From Tolypothrix sp. FACHB-123 (GTDB lineage: Bacteria > Cyanobacteriota > Cyanobacteriia > Cyanobacteriales > Nostocaceae): a stretch of 64,000 nucleotides of DNA. The stretch spans positions 1 to 64,000 of the forward strand of contig NZ_JACJRE010000004.1 in assembly GCF_014697075.1 (NCBI RefSeq), read 5' to 3'. The position numbers were made by a program, and so were the translations under genes. Shown piece by piece: positions 45,358 to 55,842 of this stretch; within the stretch, counting starts at the first letter, position 1; each line of letters begins with the position of its first letter. A model generated the notes under the pieces. The model saw only the letters and a list, made by a program, of their open reading frames with translations, did not search any database and was not told where the DNA came from.

Positions 45358-46134
45358 TTAATCTTCAGCCACACCCATGAGATTTTTCAACAAATCCAAC
45401 CCTTTTTTCACTCGCCGGGAAACAGTAACTACACTAATTCCTAAGTGTTCTGCTACTTGTTTTTGGGTCAAATCATGTAAAAAGACACATTCTAAAACTT
45501 CACGGGTACGCTGTTCTAGCTGAACCAAAGCTTGTTGCAGGCGTATTTGGTCTTCTTGTGCTAATTGAAAACTACGGTAGTGTGGATCTGGGACTAATTC
45601 ACCAAGGCTGGTTGCGCCTTCTTCTCCATCTTGGATGGGTACATCCAGACTCAAAGGTGCACGATTGATCCATGCTAATTTAATTTCTTGCCATTCATCG
45701 GGGGAAATGTCCAGTGCGGCTGCTACTTCAGAGTCCGTCGGTTGACGATTATATTTTGCCCGCAAAGAACGCGAAACACCGATAGCTTGCTGTTGCAGTG
45801 CTAAGTAGCGTCGGGGGATACGCACAGTAACACCTTTATCTCGCAAGTAGTGTTGAATTTCACCACGAATGTAGGGAATCGTAAAAGAACTAAAGGCGTA
45901 TCCTTTAGAAATTTCAAATTTTTCGATCGCTCTAATTAGACCTAAACAGCCGACTTGTAGCAAATCTTCGTAATTTTCATGGCATTGATTCATCCAGTAG
46001 TGAGCTTCTCTTCTCACTAACCCGAAATTAAGTTTGACGAGTTGATTGCGAATGTTTTCTGAGCGGGTTTGCTGATATTCTCGCAATAACTGCCAAGTTT
46101 CATGCTTTAGTTCGTTGGTGACTGTGGTAGGCAT
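45358..46134 (-). CDS. sigF: Group 3 RNA polymerase sigma factor SigF
   Basis: The 258 residues contain sigma region 2 (NYEDLLQVGCLGLIRAIEKF), region 3 and region 4 (VLECVFLHDLTQKQVAEHLG, then ISVVTVSRRVKKGLDLL). The length and N-terminus match SigF of heterocystous cyanobacteria, a sigma-28/SigB-type factor linked with pilus genes and motility. It lacks region 1.1. The gene stands between a Pro-rich lipoprotein gene and 1 kb of non-coding DNA. Confidence 0.93.
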   Translation of the reverse strand: MPTTVTNELKHETWQLLREYQQTRSENIRNQLVKLNFGLVRREAHYWMNQCHENYEDLLQVGCLGLIRAIEKFEISKGYAFSSFTIPYIRGEIQHYLRDKGVTVRIPRRYLALQQQAIGVSRSLRAKYNRQPTDSEVAAALDISPDEWQEIKLAWINRAPLSLDVPIQDGEEGATSLGELVPDPHYRSFQLAQEDQIRLQQALVQLEQRTREVLECVFLHDLTQKQVAEHLGISVVTVSRRVKKGLDLLKNLMGVAED

Positions 46135-47022
46135 AGCACCGCATTTATTAGGCAGAGCAAAAAAAGCGTTTAGGATTTCGTTGCTAAAATTGGGTGCGAT
46201 GGGATGATATCAAAGTCAATATCAACCTATATCAGCCAAATAAACCTATGGAACATCACAACTTAATGCTGAAAAAAACCATAGTTTAGTTTGGCGATCG
46301 CACCACATCTAAACAAGCGAATTTAGTATTTGGATTGTTATTAAGCTTTGGTATTACTTGCAGCTAAATAACTCTATACAGCCAAAATATAAAATTTCTC
46401 ACTAAATTTGGAACCGAGATTGTACCGAATTTGAATTATGAAGTAGCCTGTTAACTGCTAAATACAAAAATAAACCTTTGCAAATTATGCCAAATAGTAA
46501 AAAAGAATGTGGGTAGTAAAAATACGTAAATAATTACTAGTAAATGAGAAAATTTTAAAAATACTCCATACATTGCCCAAAATATACGTAGTTCAAGGTT
46601 ATGAATCAGTAATTCATAGCAAGTAAGTACTACTTTTCAGTACATTTTCTGCAATCAAATATTTCTTGGTTTTATAAATTTTGGATAGTAATTGTGAATT
46701 TAAAGTTGAATTTTATAATTTTCTAGTAATGATGATAATAAATAATTGATAACAATCAAATAAATACAGGTATTTTTCATTACCAATGTCTGATAATTTT
46801 AATTTATTTATATATAAATTTTATGTGTCTATTAAATATTTTTTTGGTTTAATTTTGGTATTAAATTGTTAGATAATAAATTGAAAATTATTGATAAAAA
46901 AATAAAGATTATCGTCCGAATATAATGCCTGTATGCTACCCAGATAGTTAATTTACTTAAAAATGATGTGAATTTATGAATTTAATAGGTTAGCGATCGT
47001 GCTTGTCATACGCATAAAAAAA
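46135..47022. other. Long AT-rich non-coding region
   Basis: About 890 bases, strongly AT-rich (runs of ATTTATATATAAATTTTATG), with two HIP1-like sites. It holds the sigF promoter at its left edge. I found no ORF, RNA gene or repeat with support. Confidence 0.5.
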
Positions 47023-47053
47023 CACATACACCTGGTAATAAAAGGTGTATGTG
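47023..47053 (-). terminator. psbO intrinsic terminator
   Basis: On the minus strand CACATACACCT...AGGTGTATGTG forms an 11-bp stem followed by TTTTTTTATG, 90 bases after the psbO stop. A textbook Rho-independent terminator. Confidence 0.93.
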
Positions 47054-47142
47054 AGTTAATTTTTGCATTCAAGCCTAATGCTTACAGAATTATTATGCCG
47101 ATCTGAGTGACCGTCAGTTGCGGTACTCAAAATAAATTAGCC

Positions 47143-47973
47143 CTAATTTGGTTCAACACGAGCGTAGAACAAACCACGAATCTTGACTTCTTTAGGTTCA
47201 CCAGCACCTAAATCGGTATCAGAGGGCTGTTCGCTCTCGAAAGTACCTGCAATTTCGCCGCTAGTGCTGTCTACTTTCGCTACTTGCAGGGAAATTTTGC
47301 CGCTAAGAATTTCCGCGCGCTTAACGTTAGTGCGGGTAAGTTCTTCATCATCCGCTTGAGCTGGTAATGCTACAGCATTATCATAACCAGTCACAACACC
47401 GCGACCTTTGGGATCTAAGAAGGCAGCACCACGATAGGAAGGTACTTTGAATGTGCCTTCAAAATCTGTGGAAGTATTAACGCTGTTCAAGCCAGGTTGT
47501 GTTTGAGCAACTAAGTTTTTGATGGTGAATAGGAAAGGAACTCGCTCACCACCAGGGAGTTGTACAGTGATAGCCTGGAAGTCAAGTCCATCTTTTTCTA
47601 CAAATGTCAAGCTTTTATCTGCGTTAAATTTTAGATCGCCTTGTACCTGATCGATGGTAGAGGTATATCTGGTTAACAACTTACCAGCAACAAATTCTGC
47701 TTCTTGCCGTTTATTAGCGGGTTCTTCCTTGACGAAGAAATTAGTCGGTTCCAAGCAAAGTTCTTTGATGGAATAAGACTGGCTAGAATCGAGGGGAATG
47801 GAACCACGACTTGTTTCTGTTAGTTGGGGGCATTTGTTAGCCAAACCAGTGCCGCGAATTTGTTCATATGTGAGTACATCTCTACTACTGCTAGCAGATG
47901 AACCATCACTACAAGCTGTGATTAGCCCCAAGCACAAGGCCAAAAATGCAACAATTAAAGCGCGATACCTCAT
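47143..47973 (-). CDS. psbO: Photosystem II manganese-stabilising protein PsbO
   Basis: PsbO stabilises the oxygen-evolving Mn4CaO5 cluster at the luminal face. I start at the ATG at 47973 (MRYRALIVAFLALCLG); an upstream in-frame ATG at 47991 is less typical. The signal ends with a lipobox-like LGLITAC. The mature part shows LTYEQIRGTGLANKCP, CLEPTNFFVKEE, VPSYRGAAFLDPKGRG and RGLFYARVEP, all hallmarks, with the two disulfide cysteines near residues 49 and 73. 276 residues. A strong terminator follows. Confidence 0.99.
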   Translation of the reverse strand: MRYRALIVAFLALCLGLITACSDGSSASSSRDVLTYEQIRGTGLANKCPQLTETSRGSIPLDSSQSYSIKELCLEPTNFFVKEEPANKRQEAEFVAGKLLTRYTSTIDQVQGDLKFNADKSLTFVEKDGLDFQAITVQLPGGERVPFLFTIKNLVAQTQPGLNSVNTSTDFEGTFKVPSYRGAAFLDPKGRGVVTGYDNAVALPAQADDEELTRTNVKRAEILSGKISLQVAKVDSTSGEIAGTFESEQPSDTDLGAGEPKEVKIRGLFYARVEPN

Positions 47974-47991
47974 AGTCAACCTCAATTTCAA

Positions 47992-48730
47992 AAATTAATA
48001 TCTAACGTTGTAAAACTGCACCAAAGTTTTGATCTCTGATGGAAAGCAGCCCTAATACTAGGGTTTATCAGGCGAATCGCCTTTAATGTTTCCCAAAGGG
48101 GTTGCTGTTAGCTAGGGTCGCCACCGCTCAAACTGATCTTTGCTAAACGTATGTCAACGTGTTGCTTGTGAGTCTAGGATAGAAATCCTAAGCTGGCCAG
48201 TACACTGCATCCGTTATGGATGTGTGGCCCCTATAGGGCAAAAACTAACCGGTTTAATATTCTCAGCATTTAGTAGAGTCTAGGCACATAAGTTAAGTAT
48301 GGCCTGACATAGAGCGGTATTAGCCCTGAGCTTTCAGGAAAAGAAAAGGGGAAATTCCCTTCGTACTTTTCTATAGCGTATGGCAAAAGTGGCATCGCTT
48401 TAGACATTATGTATGATGTATGTGTCGCCACTACATACAGCCCTTTGTTTAAATAGGGAAATCAGCCAGATCATACGATTTTTTGAAACTCAAAATCAAA
48501 GCACTGTTGTATTAACTGAGAAGATCGCCTCTAGCTGATGTTGAAGTTGTACTTAAGGTCACGGCTTTGATTAAGAAGCGATCGCAATTCTGTTTCATCC
48601 CTAGGTTAATCTGTCTGGAGTCTGCCCTTATAGAAACAGTCAAGACACAACTACCAAAAAGACACTCGCTAATAAAAGCCAAAAATCTCCGGTAAATTTG
48701 AGTAGACTTGAATTTTAGGAAAAAGCTGGA
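47992..48730. other. Long intergenic region with possible structured RNA
   Basis: No protein gene is seen in 740 bases. Hairpins include AGGCGA-TCGCCT (about 48072), GGCCA...TGGCC enclosing CATCC/GGATG (48195-48229) and AAGGG/CCCTT near 48345. The region is less AT-rich than other gaps, suggesting a conserved leader of psbO or a small RNA; I could not assign a family. Confidence 0.4.
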
Positions 48731-49084
48731 ATGAACAACGACAGAAGCTTAGATACAGAGAAATTGGCTTCTAAATTAGCAACGATCGCAACTACAGTGG
48801 ATGATGCAGTACAAAGTTGTCAAGGAAATTCGATAGCTATTTTGGCGCTGCTGCGACAGTTAGAGCAGTTGCACCGAGAAATCCGCGATGGCGCTTTTCA
48901 AGAAACGTTACCCGACAACCGTCAGCAGCTTTACTCGTTACTGAAAGATATTGAGTCTGAGGGCGGTTGGCCTTATATTGAGCGGATGAAGCTGCAAGCT
49001 TTTTTAGCGAATTTACTCCCAGACGGCATCAGCGAGGAAAATAGTGATGGACTAGTTAATAGCGATCGCTCTTGTAGCTGGTAA
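48731..49084 (+). CDS. Conserved cyanobacterial hypothetical protein
   Basis: The 117 residues (MNNDRSLDTEKLASKLATIA...) are largely helical, with LLRQLEQLHREIRDGAFQET, then LPDNRQQLYSLLKDIESEGG and WPYIERMKLQAFLANL. The family is conserved in cyanobacteria as far as I recall, with no known role. Convergent with the WD40 gene; start with a weak AAAAAGCTGGA leader. Confidence 0.75.
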   Translation: MNNDRSLDTEKLASKLATIATTVDDAVQSCQGNSIAILALLRQLEQLHREIRDGAFQETLPDNRQQLYSLLKDIESEGGWPYIERMKLQAFLANLLPDGISEENSDGLVNSDRSCSW

Positions 49085-49188
49085 GCTAGTCATTAAGTTT
49101 TGAGTTTTGGGTATTAATCCGATTGCGGTTTGCACCTCACACCCATAACTCATAACTACTTGCATAATTAGCAATTTTATGTATAGTA

Positions 49189-52100
49189 CTAGGGCTTATG
49201 AATGATACCCTGACAAAGAGAGCGATCGCGCTGATCGACATTGCGATTGTGCTTAAGGTAATCATCCACCCAGTTACAACCACGCAGCAATAAATCGTCA
49301 ATATTCAAATTCCAGAGAATAATAGTATTGTCATCGCTAGCCGAAGCTAGTGTTTGACCATCAGGACTAAAGCTGACACTTAATACTGCTCCCTTATGCC
49401 CAGTCAAAGTTTTGATCAATTTGCCCTCACGGCTCCAGAGTTTGACTGTACGATCCCAGCTAGCAGCAGCTAGTAATTCACCATTAGGACTGAAAGTCAC
49501 AGCGTTAACGCTATCGCTATAGCCCTTTAACATGGTTTTTAACAAAGTACCATCCTGCTGCCATAACTTCACTGTATTATCCCAACTAGCAGAAGCTAGT
49601 GTTTGACCATCAGGACTAAAGCTTACACCTAATACCCAACTATCTTGAGGTGAGAAAGTTGTGAGCAAAGTTCCATCGCGCCGCCACAGTTTGATAGTTT
49701 GATCGTCGCTAGCTGAAGCTAACATTTGACCATCAGGGCTGAAATTAACGTTATTTACCCATCTTTTATGTCCCACCAAAGTTGTCAGCAAGCGACCATC
49801 ACGGCTCCAAAGTTTGATCGTCTTATCTTTACCAGCTGAGGCTAATAGCTCACCATCAGGGCTAAAATTGACGCTCATCACACTATCGTTATGCCCTGAG
49901 AGTGTTTTCCATAAAGTACCGTCACGCCGCCACAATTTCACAGTTTTGTCATAACTGGCGGAGGCTAGCATCTCACCTTGAGGATCAAAACTTACACTAG
50001 GAACTTTATCTAGATGTCCTACTAAGGTTTTGTAGAGATGAGTTTTGACTTTATCGCTTTTAGTATCTCGCTGCCAGAGTTTGATGGTGCTATCGCGACT
50101 GCCAGAAGCTAACATCTGACCATCGGGACTCCAAGCGACACTTAAAACTTTATCCTCATGTCCTTTGAGGATTGGTAGTCTTGGCGCATCTAAACGCCAT
50201 AATTTGACGCTTTTGTCATAACTGGCTGATGCTAGGAGTTTGTTATCTGGGCTAAAGGCCACACTAGAAACAGCATCACTATGCCCTTTAAAAGTCTCCA
50301 ATAAAGTGCCTGTGATACTCCAAAGATTAATACTGTTATCATCACTGCCAGATGCCAACTTTTGACCATCAGAACTAAAGTTCAGGCTCCAAATCGTCTT
50401 GCTATCCTGTTGTAAGGTTTTACTAGGACGAAAATGAAAACCTTCTTTACTACTGTTGCGTTCTCTACGCCAAAGTTTGATGATTTTATCTCTACCCCCA
50501 GATGCCAATAATTGACCGTTGGGGCTAAAAGCGACAGCCATGACACCTTCTTTATGTCCTTGCAAGGTACTTACTAAGGTGCCATCTGTTCGCCAAATTT
50601 TCAGTGTTTTGTCTTCGCTAGCTGAGGCAATCAATTTACCGTCAGGGCTGAAAGTAACCCAGTTCACCCACCCTCGATGTCCCCTGAGGACTTTGACTAA
50701 ATTGCCATTGTGATCCCAGAGTTTAATGGTTGCATCCTTACTAGCAGTGGCTAATAACTCACCATCAGGACTAAAACTCACACTATAAACCCAATCTCCA
50801 TGCCCTTCCAAAATTTTGGATGGCTTTGGGCCAAATTCACCTGTCACAGGATTTTTGCGCCAGAGCAGCACAGTTTTATCTAAGCTGACAGAAGCTAAAG
50901 TCTGACCATCTGGGCTAAAGCTGACGCTGTTAACAGCATTGGTATGACCAGTGAGGGTTTGCAGCAAAGTTCCGTTAGAACGCCAAAGTTTGATTGTTTT
51001 GTCTGTACTAACTGACGCTAACAACTGACCATCAGGGCTGAAAGCTACACCCCAGACAATATCACTGTGCCCTTCTAAACGATTTTGCTCTTTGACACCA
51101 TAAACAGCTTGTTGTAGGGCTGTTACCACGCGCATTTTCGTTTCTGGTTGCACTCCTTCTGCTAGCTTTAGCCTTTTCCAAGCTCGTAAACTTTCTAGTA
51201 AGGCATCAAATTCTTTATTTGAGACAAATAAAGCTTCGCTAGCAGCAGTAATAGCACTGATTTTAAAGTTAGTTTCACTACGTTCTGCCCTGAAACTTTG
51301 GAGAATGGCAGCTCTTTTCTGTAAATCAGCTTGCCACCATAATACTGCTATTGACCCTGCCATGATTGCCAGCGCTCCGCCTGCAATCCGGGCTTCTCGC
51401 AATCGCCGTTGTAAAACCAAATTCAGCTGTTCTTGAGAAAGCTTTTGCGCTACTTCTGCTCGGTCTTTTTCAAATCTAACTTTTTCTAGTTCAGCGACCA
51501 TGCCATAGTTATTTTTTTGGCGGATTGGTTCAACTAAGTAATCATGAACCAGTTGATAGCGATCGCCTAATTCTTCTGGCTCTCGTAAAATTAATCCTGA
51601 ACCTACCAAAATTTCTAAGATAAATTCCCAAGACGAATCAACATCAGACATCGTCGCCGAATTCTTTCCTAGAGCAGCGGACAAATCAGCTTTTGTTTTG
51701 AGTGGTCTTGTGCCTTTTTCATCGGTTAATTCAAATAATAGTTTCCAACTCCGCTCTTCATTTTCTTGTCCACAATCTTTGATCACTTCCTCAAGCCAGC
51801 GTTCTACTAGTTTTGTTGAGCCACCACAGAGTTTGTATTGTGCCAGAGTAGTAATATTTTCTGTTTGTAGTTGTGCGCCGACTATTTGTAGTTCAATTGG
51901 ATGTACTTCATCTACTTCTTCTGCTAAATCGTGAACTAACTGATTAATCAATTCATCAGTGATTTCATAATGAGAACGTTGGGTTAAACTTTTGATGATA
52001 TTAATCGCATCATTACTGTTAAATTTTCCGAGAAAATAGCGAATATCTTTATCTAAGATGTTTTTATTAATGATACCGAGATCGTATAAACCATCACTAT

Positions 52101-54216
52101 TTTCTTTACTCAATCGTTCAAATTCTAATAAATAATGTAAATAATCTTCCCGAATAGCTAAAATTATCTTTACAAAGGCAATATTTAAACATTCACTAAA
52201 AAATTTATAAAATTGAATTTTCTTTTCCGGGGAAGTGCTGATAAAGAAAAATTCTTCAAACTGGTCAAAAATAATGATAATTGTGTGATTGCGTTCAGAT
52301 GCTAAGCGAAGTTTTTCAATAAGTATAGTTGGGGTAATTTCTACAGCAGCAGATATTTCTGTTTCCGCCAGTACTTGATTGACGCTGCGTCCCAATGCTG
52401 TCACCCAATCCGTATACACGGATAAAACAATTGGTAAAGGAATCCGTTCGCCGATGAATTTTCCTTTTAAAGCTGGGACTAAACCTGCTTTGAGAATTGA
52501 GCTTTTACCTACACCTGATGGCCCGTGAATGACTGTCAGTTTGTAGTCAGCGCGAGTAATGCGTTCAATTAAACGATTAACATCTTGTTGGCGTCCAGAA
52601 GCAGCGATTTCTTGGGCGACTTCTTCCGGGATAAAGGGTATTGTTTGCGGCTCTAGTACAGGGTTAATTCGGTAGCGTTGTGGCTGCAATTGACTCGCCC
52701 CAATGAAAGCGCGAAAGCCGTATTGATGCTCTATTTGAATTTTTTCTTGTTTGAGGCTAAAGGCTTCTGTATAATCGTGACGTTCAACAAAGTAGAGCGA
52801 TCGCAACTCTTCTAAAATTTCCAAATACAGTGATGGCTCATACTGTAACTCGCACACTACTTTTGCCCATTCTAGATTATTAATTGCTTCTTCCCACTCA
52901 CCAAGATGTCTCTGTGTGCGCGCTAGCAATAACAAATACCAACTTTCCTGTCGCCGGGAAACTTCTGTCGCCTGTTCTGCTATCGAAAGTGCTGTATTTG
53001 CTAATTCATGAGCTAGTACCCAATTAGATTGAGAAGCCGCCACATCTGCTAAAAAGCCATAATCTTGGGCAATTTGTGCCTGATTACCATAATTTTCATG
53101 CAGCTTTAATGACTTTTGCGCTAATTCCTCTAAATCCTCCCACTCTTGTAAGCGTTGCAGCATTTCGCAAGCAGGTAAGATAAATTTGGCTACTAAATCT
53201 TGTCTTTGTGCTTCTTCTAATATCTCTAGACATTTCCTAAACCACAAAAGCGCATCTTGCCAGTATTTACTATCAGCACCTTGGTATAAGTCAGCCATGC
53301 GGCGATAACACAAGCCTAGATGGAAAACAACTACTGCTTGTCGCAGAAGTGGTGGTGAAGCTAGTCTTGGCGGGTGGGGAGAATATACTTCCAAATTCTC
53401 CTGTAAATCTCCAAATCCACTTTCTTCAGAACCTACCTGTTGCCACAGTTCCAAGCTTCTTTGATAATGAAATAAAGCACTATCAATTTGATCGTTAGCG
53501 TATTCATCACGACCTAAAACAAATTCTAAGCTGGCTTCTAATTCTGGTTCTAATTTAACTCCATATAGACGCAGTAAATCATTCCTTGCTGACTCAATTT
53601 CTCGACGATTTTGTGATTTAGGAGCTAAATCAAGCGCATCATTAGATAAAAATTTATCGGCACCAGCTTCTAAAACTTTAGCAAATAAAGATTCGGTTTC
53701 TTGGCGAACTAAAGCAATTAAATATTCTTTAGCTAGTTCAAATTTAATTGTAGTTGCCGCCCAACTTTTAAAATCAGGGGCTAATCTCGATAGCATTGAT
53801 GCTACTTCATCTTGTAGCCAAAATATTAGTGGAAAGGGAAAAGTGGCAGCGTATATATCTCTGGCTTGATTCACACCAGCTAGAAAGTTATCCAGAGCCA
53901 AAATTGACTCAAGTCCAAAAACCATCACTGCTGATGGCAAAGCGTCTTTGGCTACCACAGGATGATCTAAAAACAGTTCTGTAATTATTTGCGTATGTAA
54001 AGCATTCGTTGAGGGTGGCAGAAATATTTCTCGGATATATATATCTTTAGTCAGTAAACGGAGATTGCCCAACATTTGCTCGCGTAATTGCCCATAATTA
54101 CATCGGACTAAAATTAGGGCGAATTGGCCTTTAGAGAGCTTAATTGCCCGAATCATCCTTTGTAGAGCATGTTGATTGTCATTGACGATAGCTGCTGTGA
54201 ATTGCCACTTTGTCAT
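49189..54216 (-). CDS. STAND-type NTPase with TPR-like region and 14 WD40 repeats
   Basis: The 1675 residues comprise: 1-190, a module shared with the TPR protein at 33882-35510; about 200-530, TPR-like helices; about 540-860, an nSTAND1 NTPase with Walker A HGPSGVGKSS near 565 and IIIFDQFEEFF as Walker B near 650; a helical region with one membrane-like helix (LAIMAGSIAVLWW near 950); and from about 1045 fourteen WD40 units (for example GHTNAVNSVSFSPDGQTLAS), enough for two propellers. STAND proteins are ligand-triggered switches, some of them antiviral. A P-loop ATPase gene lies 294 bases upstream on the same strand and is probably functionally linked. Confidence 0.92.
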   Translation of the reverse strand: MTKWQFTAAIVNDNQHALQRMIRAIKLSKGQFALILVRCNYGQLREQMLGNLRLLTKDIYIREIFLPPSTNALHTQIITELFLDHPVVAKDALPSAVMVFGLESILALDNFLAGVNQARDIYAATFPFPLIFWLQDEVASMLSRLAPDFKSWAATTIKFELAKEYLIALVRQETESLFAKVLEAGADKFLSNDALDLAPKSQNRREIESARNDLLRLYGVKLEPELEASLEFVLGRDEYANDQIDSALFHYQRSLELWQQVGSEESGFGDLQENLEVYSPHPPRLASPPLLRQAVVVFHLGLCYRRMADLYQGADSKYWQDALLWFRKCLEILEEAQRQDLVAKFILPACEMLQRLQEWEDLEELAQKSLKLHENYGNQAQIAQDYGFLADVAASQSNWVLAHELANTALSIAEQATEVSRRQESWYLLLLARTQRHLGEWEEAINNLEWAKVVCELQYEPSLYLEILEELRSLYFVERHDYTEAFSLKQEKIQIEHQYGFRAFIGASQLQPQRYRINPVLEPQTIPFIPEEVAQEIAASGRQQDVNRLIERITRADYKLTVIHGPSGVGKSSILKAGLVPALKGKFIGERIPLPIVLSVYTDWVTALGRSVNQVLAETEISAAVEITPTILIEKLRLASERNHTIIIIFDQFEEFFFISTSPEKKIQFYKFFSECLNIAFVKIILAIREDYLHYLLEFERLSKENSDGLYDLGIINKNILDKDIRYFLGKFNSNDAINIIKSLTQRSHYEITDELINQLVHDLAEEVDEVHPIELQIVGAQLQTENITTLAQYKLCGGSTKLVERWLEEVIKDCGQENEERSWKLLFELTDEKGTRPLKTKADLSAALGKNSATMSDVDSSWEFILEILVGSGLILREPEELGDRYQLVHDYLVEPIRQKNNYGMVAELEKVRFEKDRAEVAQKLSQEQLNLVLQRRLREARIAGGALAIMAGSIAVLWWQADLQKRAAILQSFRAERSETNFKISAITAASEALFVSNKEFDALLESLRAWKRLKLAEGVQPETKMRVVTALQQAVYGVKEQNRLEGHSDIVWGVAFSPDGQLLASVSTDKTIKLWRSNGTLLQTLTGHTNAVNSVSFSPDGQTLASVSLDKTVLLWRKNPVTGEFGPKPSKILEGHGDWVYSVSFSPDGELLATASKDATIKLWDHNGNLVKVLRGHRGWVNWVTFSPDGKLIASASEDKTLKIWRTDGTLVSTLQGHKEGVMAVAFSPNGQLLASGGRDKIIKLWRRERNSSKEGFHFRPSKTLQQDSKTIWSLNFSSDGQKLASGSDDNSINLWSITGTLLETFKGHSDAVSSVAFSPDNKLLASASYDKSVKLWRLDAPRLPILKGHEDKVLSVAWSPDGQMLASGSRDSTIKLWQRDTKSDKVKTHLYKTLVGHLDKVPSVSFDPQGEMLASASYDKTVKLWRRDGTLWKTLSGHNDSVMSVNFSPDGELLASAGKDKTIKLWSRDGRLLTTLVGHKRWVNNVNFSPDGQMLASASDDQTIKLWRRDGTLLTTFSPQDSWVLGVSFSPDGQTLASASWDNTVKLWQQDGTLLKTMLKGYSDSVNAVTFSPNGELLAAASWDRTVKLWSREGKLIKTLTGHKGAVLSVSFSPDGQTLASASDDNTIILWNLNIDDLLLRGCNWVDDYLKHNRNVDQRDRSLCQGIIHKP

Positions 54217-54510
54217 AAATAAAACCAGGGCTATAAAAGAAGAAAAAATTACACATTAAGCAGCCGAAATACTTAGCGATGCTAGGTTTTGCATTTTGGG
54301 AACAATTACAACGAGTAGCTGGTACAGTGTGGCGTAAATCAGGCCACAAGTAGTGACGAAGGAGCATTGGGACACCGCTACACTTTTGTTATGCGCCCTG
54401 CCAACTTATCAATGTCTGTTGGACGGTTGCAGGTAAAATAACAAGTGGGTATGGTTTCTTTTTGTAGCAAATTTTTTCACAATAGTTTTTGAATTACTGA
54501 TTTGAATTGC

Positions 54511-55842
54511 TTATTTATTTTGCTGCCAAGTCAGGACTTTTTCTGTTTCTGCTAATGCTGGACTAATACCAAACCAACGCCCTTGAGGATCTCGGTATTC
54601 AAACAGATACATACTGCGTAGTAAGCTTTGGTAGTCGGATTCGCCTTTGACACTTTGCTGCTGTACTACTTCAAATAGTAATTTCCACTGATATTCATCA
54701 ATAGCTAAGAGTAGGTCGTCCCGGTAGTCTTTAATGACTGCTTCTAAGCATTCTCTAGAGAAAGGTGGATCTTGTCTTTGTAAGCAACTGTAAAGCAGAC
54801 CTAATAAGTTACGAATGTGACCACCACTAACACGGCATATCCGACATAGGGTGTCTTGGCGATCGAATAAATCTGTAATTAATGAAGGTCTCTCATTCCA
54901 AGGAATTTCTGGAAAGGCTCTAGCTAAGACAAGTTGGCGCAAAAGTGACATTCCTGGTTCTGAGTCTTCACCATTTCTTTGGCGCACCAATACCATTGGT
55001 AAAACTTTGGGTGCAATTCCTCCTCCTAGGCGATTTTTCAAAGTCTCGTATTCATTGGAAAAAATTAAGGCTAGGGGAATTGTGTAGACTAAATGGCATT
55101 TGAGTCGGCGTAGCTGCTCTCCTCGGTCGATAAATAGATATTCTGGTTGTGTACGTCCAGATGCTACAGGTCGCATATCTACCCGATCTAGATTATCAAC
55201 AATAACTACTAAGCCTTTTTGACCGCGTTGCTTGAGCTGTTCAACAGCTTTTTCTAAAATTTCCTCATTAATGGCTTGCAAAATGCTGTTAGTACGTGGC
55301 TCTAAATATTGTCTTAATTGATTGCGCATCTGGGCGCTATCTTTGGTTTTGGCAGTAATTTTCGCAATGCCTAAAGATAATTCTGCTTGTGCTGATAATT
55401 CTATGGGGGTCTGTAAAAAATCCCCGATTTCTTTGAATAGGTTGATAAAGTAACCTGGTTTGAGCTTGATGCCAATTTTTTCTAAACTGACACTGACTTG
55501 ACGGGCTACGCTCAGCAAAATATCACTGATATCGATATCCGCCATATCCAGATCTTGACTGGATTCAAAGTAAACTACATGAAATCCTGCTACTTCCAAC
55601 TCTGCTTTAAGACGCTGTAATTCTGTAGATTTCCCACAACCAATATGACCTGTAAATAACTGACAAGTTGGCTCATCGGGAGAAATCCGAGTAATAGTAC
55701 GTTGTAATTCTTCAACTATCTTGCAACCACGTACATCAGAAAAATCTATATAGTACTGTTTATCCAGTACCTCGCTCATATTTAGGGTGTAGCTAGGGTT
55801 ACATGCTTTATAAAACCGTGACAAATTTAGTGTCGTTCTCAT
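54511..55842 (-). CDS. P-loop ATPase, partner of the STAND-WD40 gene
   Basis: The 443 residues begin MRTTLNLSRFYKACNPSYTL; the NLSRFYKACNPS opening is part of the conserved family sequence, which supports this start. Walker A GHIGCGKSTEL is near residue 68 and Walker B LVVIVDNLDRV near 212. The C-terminal 100 residues look like a winged-helix (SDYQSLLRSMYLFEYRDPQG, then RWFGISPAL). The family is KAP/AAA-like and common in filamentous cyanobacteria beside STAND or TPR genes. It is probably cytosolic. A remnant of its C-terminus lies before the TPR gene at 35510, suggesting a recurrent two-gene module. Confidence 0.88.
   Translation of the reverse strand: MRTTLNLSRFYKACNPSYTLNMSEVLDKQYYIDFSDVRGCKIVEELQRTITRISPDEPTCQLFTGHIGCGKSTELQRLKAELEVAGFHVVYFESSQDLDMADIDISDILLSVARQVSVSLEKIGIKLKPGYFINLFKEIGDFLQTPIELSAQAELSLGIAKITAKTKDSAQMRNQLRQYLEPRTNSILQAINEEILEKAVEQLKQRGQKGLVVIVDNLDRVDMRPVASGRTQPEYLFIDRGEQLRRLKCHLVYTIPLALIFSNEYETLKNRLGGGIAPKVLPMVLVRQRNGEDSEPGMSLLRQLVLARAFPEIPWNERPSLITDLFDRQDTLCRICRVSGGHIRNLLGLLYSCLQRQDPPFSRECLEAVIKDYRDDLLLAIDEYQWKLLFEVVQQQSVKGESDYQSLLRSMYLFEYRDPQGRWFGISPALAETEKVLTWQQNK

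Noticed and set aside
49189-54216. CRISPR- or CAST-linked defence island continuing into region 4
   Set aside because: The CAST ends at 16630 and the STAND pair lies 32 kb away in ordinary chromosome; no mobile element ends were seen there.
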